Origin: Hemicentrotus pulcherrimus
Taxonomy: Eukaryota > Echinodermata > Echinoidea > Camarodonta > Strongylocentrotidae
Assembly (NCBI GenBank): GCA_003118195.1
Contig: BEXV01001208.1
Coordinates: 99,844 to 113,326 of the forward strand
DNA: 13,483 nt
Reading direction: 5' to 3'
A model generated the notes under the pieces. It worked only from the letters and a program-made list of their open reading frames with translations, was not told the origin of the DNA and made no database searches. Below, in pieces: positions 10,255 through 13,483 of the stretch (position 1 is the first letter of the stretch; every line of letters starts with the position of its first letter). The translations under genes and the position numbers were made by a program.

Positions 10255-10545
10255 TACGGAAATGACCCATATTTCTGCATGATCTGTTTCACACTAAATG
10301 CCTAGACCTAATTAGCTACGTCACTGACGATTATCATCAGTGATATCAATCGTGATGTTGGGATAGCCTATAGTTAGCCTACGGAAAATCCAGCTGAAAA
10401 CGGATCTATTTCTACTTTTTACAATTTTTTCACAATAGTAACTGTAAACTTGAATACAAAAGGATTCCGAGCACAGGGATAACGGATACAATTATAATAA
10501 TATTCGTCATAACAGTCCCCCGAATAAAAATAGCACTGTCCATTG

Positions 10546-10597
10546 ATTTGATATCCGTAATCATTGTAATCAATACGGTTGATTACGTATATCAAAT
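10546..10597. repeat. 18-bp inverted repeat (17 of 18 matching) with a 16-nt spacer
   Basis: ATTTGATATCCGTAATCA (10546-10563) pairs with TGATTACGTATATCAAAT (10580-10597) with a single mismatch. It lies in the intron with no neighbouring gene. It may be a small foldback remnant. Confidence 0.6.
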
Positions 10598-11963
10598 TTA
10601 CGTACTATTTAATCTTAACTATATAATGGCTACAATGAGGGACATGATATGTGGCCTGAAAAGGTATAGACACTGAAAAGGTAACGGCCTATGTACTATC
10701 GTTTGACAGCTTTAACCCCACTAAATGATTGACGATTCGCACAGACCTAACTCGACTGCATATGGTTCAAGAACAGCTGAAAATTAGATGAAACAATGCA
10801 ATTGTAACTCAAGACACTGCACTGCATAATGTATAGGATCCATGGTGTGCATAGACACACATGCCAAACAAGTTAAATCACTTTTATTTCAAGGATTCCT
10901 TATAAGACCGTCTGAATAGACCGGTTTGGTTTATTAGCATATTCAAATTTCTTTACTGGGGACCTAATGATGAGGTATTTCATTAACCCGTTACATGAAT
11001 GAACTACAATACTTGAACATTAGTCTACATACATTACTCGTTGCTACGTCGGGCAAACATCAAGCAAGCTTACGGGTTCTCAAGTGCAACTTTAACAGTG
11101 TGCATACAATTTGAATATGTTAGTGAACCAGACTTTGAAATGAATTTTGCTGCAACGCCTTCGTCTGATTAGAAAACAAATATGAGTCTGTTGTCCAGTG
11201 GACTTTGCCCGACATACTTATTTAGAATATCTGGGTCATCAACAATTAGTCATACCTTCACAATGAACTTTCAAGAGTTCTTGCCCTATATTATACCTGT
11301 TATAGAGTTGTTACAAACTTGGTGCAAGGATTTTTCTATCTAACAACCTAGAAGAGAGTGATTATCATCAACAAAAATCAAGCCAACATACAGTGTTCCA
11401 TTCTATAGGTCCATAAACATGAACCGCTAGGCATTTACCATGTTTGATCTGCACGAGGGTTGATTGCTCATAAAATTGATAAATGCTGTGATGTTTCCGT
11501 AAATAGCGAAACGTGGAATGGTAGAAACATAGATAGGAGCGTATCCAGTACATCCTGGAGACGATGTACTTCCCTCGTTTGAAATCACTTGAATACAAAA
11601 TTAAATTAAATTAAAAAAAAAAATGAAAATTTAGCCGATCTATATATTTTGTTATTTCAAGTATTTGAACAGTTAATTATTATTGCCTTTATACTCCAAT
11701 TGTGAAATAAAGCAAAAAAGGTTGAACGGTTTTGCTAAGAAGGGTTATTATTGACTAATTTGCCTGTCATGATTCTGTGCGTTCTTTAGTTCTATCCTGT
11801 ATTGATTTTTGTAACGGGCTTCTCTCTACCATTCCCTCGACTAAATTGGATCGTGTGCAACGGCTACTAAATTGGCCTGCCCGATTGATCTCTCCCTACC
11901 TTCCTTGTCATAAAATCTAATAAACGTTTGTAATTTTGAATGGGTGTCGCGGTCAGTTATGAG
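10598..11963. other. Intronic stretch without recognisable genes
   Basis: Apart from the AAATT run at 11597, I see no repeat or exon. The 76-codon minus-strand frame at 11368-11598 has no recognisable motif and ordinary random composition. Confidence 0.55.
11597..11623 (+). repeat. (AAATT)n followed by an A run
   Basis: AATTA units run into 11 A residues. It could be the tail of a decayed retroelement, but no recognisable element body lies beside it. Confidence 0.6.
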
Positions 11964-12100
11964 GGTGTCATGTCCTAGTGGATAAAATAACGAACTGATA
12001 ATCACAAGGTTCGGGGTTCAAGTCCCTGCCACTTCAACAACGCAATTTGACAAGAAAATAATCAATATTTGCCACTCTCGACACAGGCGTAGTACGGAGT
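11964..12100 (+). repeat. tRNA-derived SINE-like element, copy 3 (different family)
   Basis: An A-box-like TGTCCTAGTGG (11971-11981) precedes a perfect B box GGTTCAAGTCC (12015-12025). A good T-arm (12012-12028) can form, and CTGATAA near 11995-12001 resembles an isoleucine anticodon loop. The acceptor and anticodon stems do not pair properly, so this is not called a tRNA gene. The body after the head does not match the two copies at 2.2-2.7 kb. It lies inside the predicted intron. Confidence 0.5.
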
Positions 12101-12763
12101 ATTCATCAAAATGCCCTGTCAAAGTGGGCTAGCTTGTTGCCTAAGCCTAAGCCGGCTTAATATATTTAATGCACAGGGAATTCTGTTATGATTGTTGTAA
12201 CAAGAATGTTGTCCAAGCTTCAAGCCTAAACGTTCTGTTCCTTTCCATACCTCATACGTGCCAAATAGATCTGTACTTGAGACTTTACCTTTCGCTTAAT
12301 AAATCGAAAAATATATCTGTAACAAATTATAATTAGATAATGTACTATAACAAAAATGGAAGAGTAAGTTTCATGCATAACAAAATAGGTTCCTTCCCAT
12401 ATACAATGTACATGAAACATGACTTTGATCTCTATAGGCATAAACGCTTTACTATATGCACAGTTGAGCCGCATGATGAACTTGAATACGCGCTTACTTT
12501 TAAATCGACAAAACAGTTCCAAATCAAACTAATGCGCTATACAAGAATGTAATATTATCGTACGTCTACCGGTAAAATGCTCCTCCAAGTATTTATGACT
12601 AATAATGGTATAGTCAGATAATTATCAACAAATCAATGTCCGATACGACCTATTTCCATTGATCCTCGTACTCGAGAAAACAGACGACAATGCCAGGTAT
12701 AACTGTAAGCCTGCATGTCGAATTTGAACTTGCGGTTTACACAAATCAAGAACAATATTTCTT
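12101..12763. other. Intronic stretch next to the donor site
   Basis: A 12-bp palindrome TAAGCCGGCTTA lies at 12148-12159. Overlapping open frames on both strands at 12226-12552 lack any recognisable motif and are probably chance. Confidence 0.5.
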
Positions 12764-12765
12764 AC

Positions 12766-12799
12766 CATCGGGCTCGTCTCTGCTGCCATGGTTTCCCAT
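12766..12799 (-). CDS. Predicted first coding exon (34 nt, N-terminus MGNHGSRDEPD) of the hydrolase gene
   Basis: The ATG at 12799 has A at -3 and G at +4, a strong start context. It is the first in-frame ATG after an in-frame TGA at 12877-12875. After 34 nt comes a good donor, GATG/GTAAGA (GT at 12765-12764). The exon therefore ends one base into a codon. The acceptor at 5593 opens an exon that needs exactly one preceding base, and the junction makes Gly (G+GA), giving MGNHGSRDEPD-G-KGNEGTKLIGRY and then the long frame. The other two frames do not read through. The start MGNHGSR fits the N-myristoylation pattern (Gly2, small Asn3, Ser6, no Pro at 7), which suggests membrane tethering. The link is inferred from phase, frame and signals; no transcript was available. 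Another 5' exon beyond the window cannot be excluded. Confidence 0.6.
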
Positions 12800-12916
12800 T
12801 ATAACAAAACCCAATCTGTCTTGATGACGAAAGTAAGGAGTGATAGTTCGGTGATAATAGATTACAACGTGTCTTCAGAATCGGTGTTATGTTGATGATA
12901 GCTCTACGCGATAATG
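12800..12916 (-). other. Predicted 5' UTR of the hydrolase gene
   Basis: No ATG occurs on the minus strand from 12800 up to 13004, where random DNA of this composition would be expected to hold several. An in-frame TGA lies at 12877-12875, so the reading frame does not extend upstream. The upstream boundary is estimated from the TATA-like box and may be off by several bases. Confidence 0.4.
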
Positions 12917-12940
12917 ATATTGATAGAGTAAACTCCGAGT

Positions 12941-12948
12941 CTATATAG
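12941..12948 (-). promoter_or_regulatory. TATA-like box of the hydrolase gene promoter
   Basis: CTATATAG is its own reverse complement, so the strand is set by context. On the minus strand it would place transcription start near 12912-12920. From there to the ATG at 12799 the leader is about 115 nt and contains no ATG. The next upstream ATG on this strand is at 13007, outside the predicted transcript. I saw no clear initiator motif, so this is a prediction. Confidence 0.4.
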
Positions 12949-13483
12949 CTGCCCGTTACGTTGGCACGGAAATGTTCGGCGGCCGGATCCGGAAGACTGC
13001 ACTGCATGTACCGCGTTGGTTTTTACAGGAGTGATTTTGTTTGCTCACTTTAGATACATGGGTTCGATAGCGGTGTACTATTATATGTATCTGCTTGGTC
13101 TCATACTAAACAAACGTCATGCATGTATTTAGAACATGACTGGAAGTGGAACCCGGACATAAGCCAGAAATGAAGGTTTACCTTTACTGAAAATAAGCAG
13201 TGGACCAACCGATTTCTTGTTATAACAACAGGAGCTCTTTTTCTCTTGCTCACTCTCTCTCCCTGATCTGAAAAGGATGATTGGGAATGATATGTGATGT
13301 ATTGTTCATGAACAAAAGATAATAGATGACGTACATAGCGTCAGCTGGATCTTCACTATATAGCTTCACCCGGTTTTTTTTTTATAAATTGTTTCTAAAT
13401 ACATAACAACTCGGGGGAGCGCGTGTATATTGAGAGAGAAAAACCGGAGCGGAGTGAAGAGAGGGGAGGGGGGGGGGGGGGGG
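12949..13483. other. Upstream flank of the hydrolase gene
   Basis: A short GC-rich patch (about 12955-13016) sits just upstream of the TATA-like box and could be part of the promoter. Beyond it the DNA is AT-rich, then purine-rich from about 13430. No other gene is seen up to the contig end. Confidence 0.5.
13468..13483 (+). repeat. Terminal run of 16 G
   Basis: The window ends in an uninterrupted G run preceded by GAGGGGA. Such runs often stop sequencing or assembly, so this is probably a contig end. The true length is unknown. Confidence 0.85.

Larger units (their letters stand above)
5593..12765 (-). other. Predicted intron 1 (7173 bp) of the hydrolase gene
   Basis: The donor is GTAAGA, starting at 12765. 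The acceptor is TGTTGAACAG at 5602-5593, preceded by a long pyrimidine tract (about 5603-5635 read on the minus strand) and a CTGAT branch-point candidate at 5650-5646. I saw no GMC oxidoreductase motif (no dinucleotide-binding GxGxxG frame, no HPLGG-like motif) in the open frames of this interval. All frames here are short and look random. The interval holds the repeats listed separately. Confidence 0.55.

Noticed and set aside
11964..12035. Functional tRNA-Ile gene
   Set aside because: The B box and T-arm are good, but the acceptor and anticodon stems do not pair, and a body typical of a SINE seems to follow.
5593..12765. GMC oxidoreductase exons hidden in the intron
   Set aside because: I looked for the flavin-binding and C-terminal GMC motifs in the minus-strand frames and saw none. 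A profile-HMM search of six-frame translation would settle it.
12762..13007. 81-codon minus-strand frame overlapping exon 1
   Set aside because: It starts upstream of the predicted TATA-like box, lies in a different frame from exon 1 and has no recognisable motif. If a longer transcript existed it would act as an upstream frame, but nothing supports that.
1..13483. CRISPR array, prophage, operon or other bacterial system
   Set aside because: The repeats are not regularly spaced with unique spacers, there are no gene clusters or ribosome binding sites, and splice signals point to a eukaryote.

Overview
The window looks like one whole contig from an animal nuclear genome, probably a marine invertebrate. 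The reasons are AT-rich non-coding DNA, abundant microsatellites, tRNA-derived SINE-like repeats, spliceosomal splice signals, and only one convincing protein-coding gene in 13.5 kb. An echinoderm or related deuterostome is my best guess, from the style of the SINEs and of the repeat at 7575-7735, but the sequence does not prove it. Both ends run into G-rich tracts, which fits assembly breaks.

The one gene is on the minus strand. Its large last exon (5592 down to 3812) carries almost the whole of an alpha/beta-hydrolase-fold protein. In order and motifs it resembles the C-terminal half of bacterial GMC-oxidoreductase/alpha-beta-hydrolase fusion proteins, which are often annotated as cholesterol-oxidase-like. 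I found a matching first coding exon 7.2 kb upstream (12799 down to 12766). It has a strong start context, a GTAAG donor, the phase that the acceptor at 5593 needs, and a TATA-like box about 140 bp upstream of the start codon. Joined on paper, the two exons give a protein of about 604 residues. It begins with an N-myristoylation motif and has no GMC oxidoreductase domain. The hydrolase nucleophile position holds Cys, not Ser.

Layout from left to right: 1-3200 is gene-free downstream DNA with GA and TATC/TACC microsatellites and two related SINE-like copies (about 2249-2415 and 2545-2690). 3223-3811 is the probable 3' UTR. It contains a compact repeat element (3420-3785) with inverted ends, five copies of one 9-mer and a perfect 30-bp hairpin. 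3812-5592 is the main exon. 5593-12765 is the single predicted intron. It holds simple repeats, a repeat with inverted ends (7575-7735) between two diverged direct repeats, a long imperfect hairpin (8196-8431), a smaller inverted repeat (10546-10597) and a third tRNA-like repeat (about 11964-12100). 12766-12948 is exon 1, a 5' leader without any ATG, and the core promoter. 12949-13483 is upstream flank ending in a run of 16 G.
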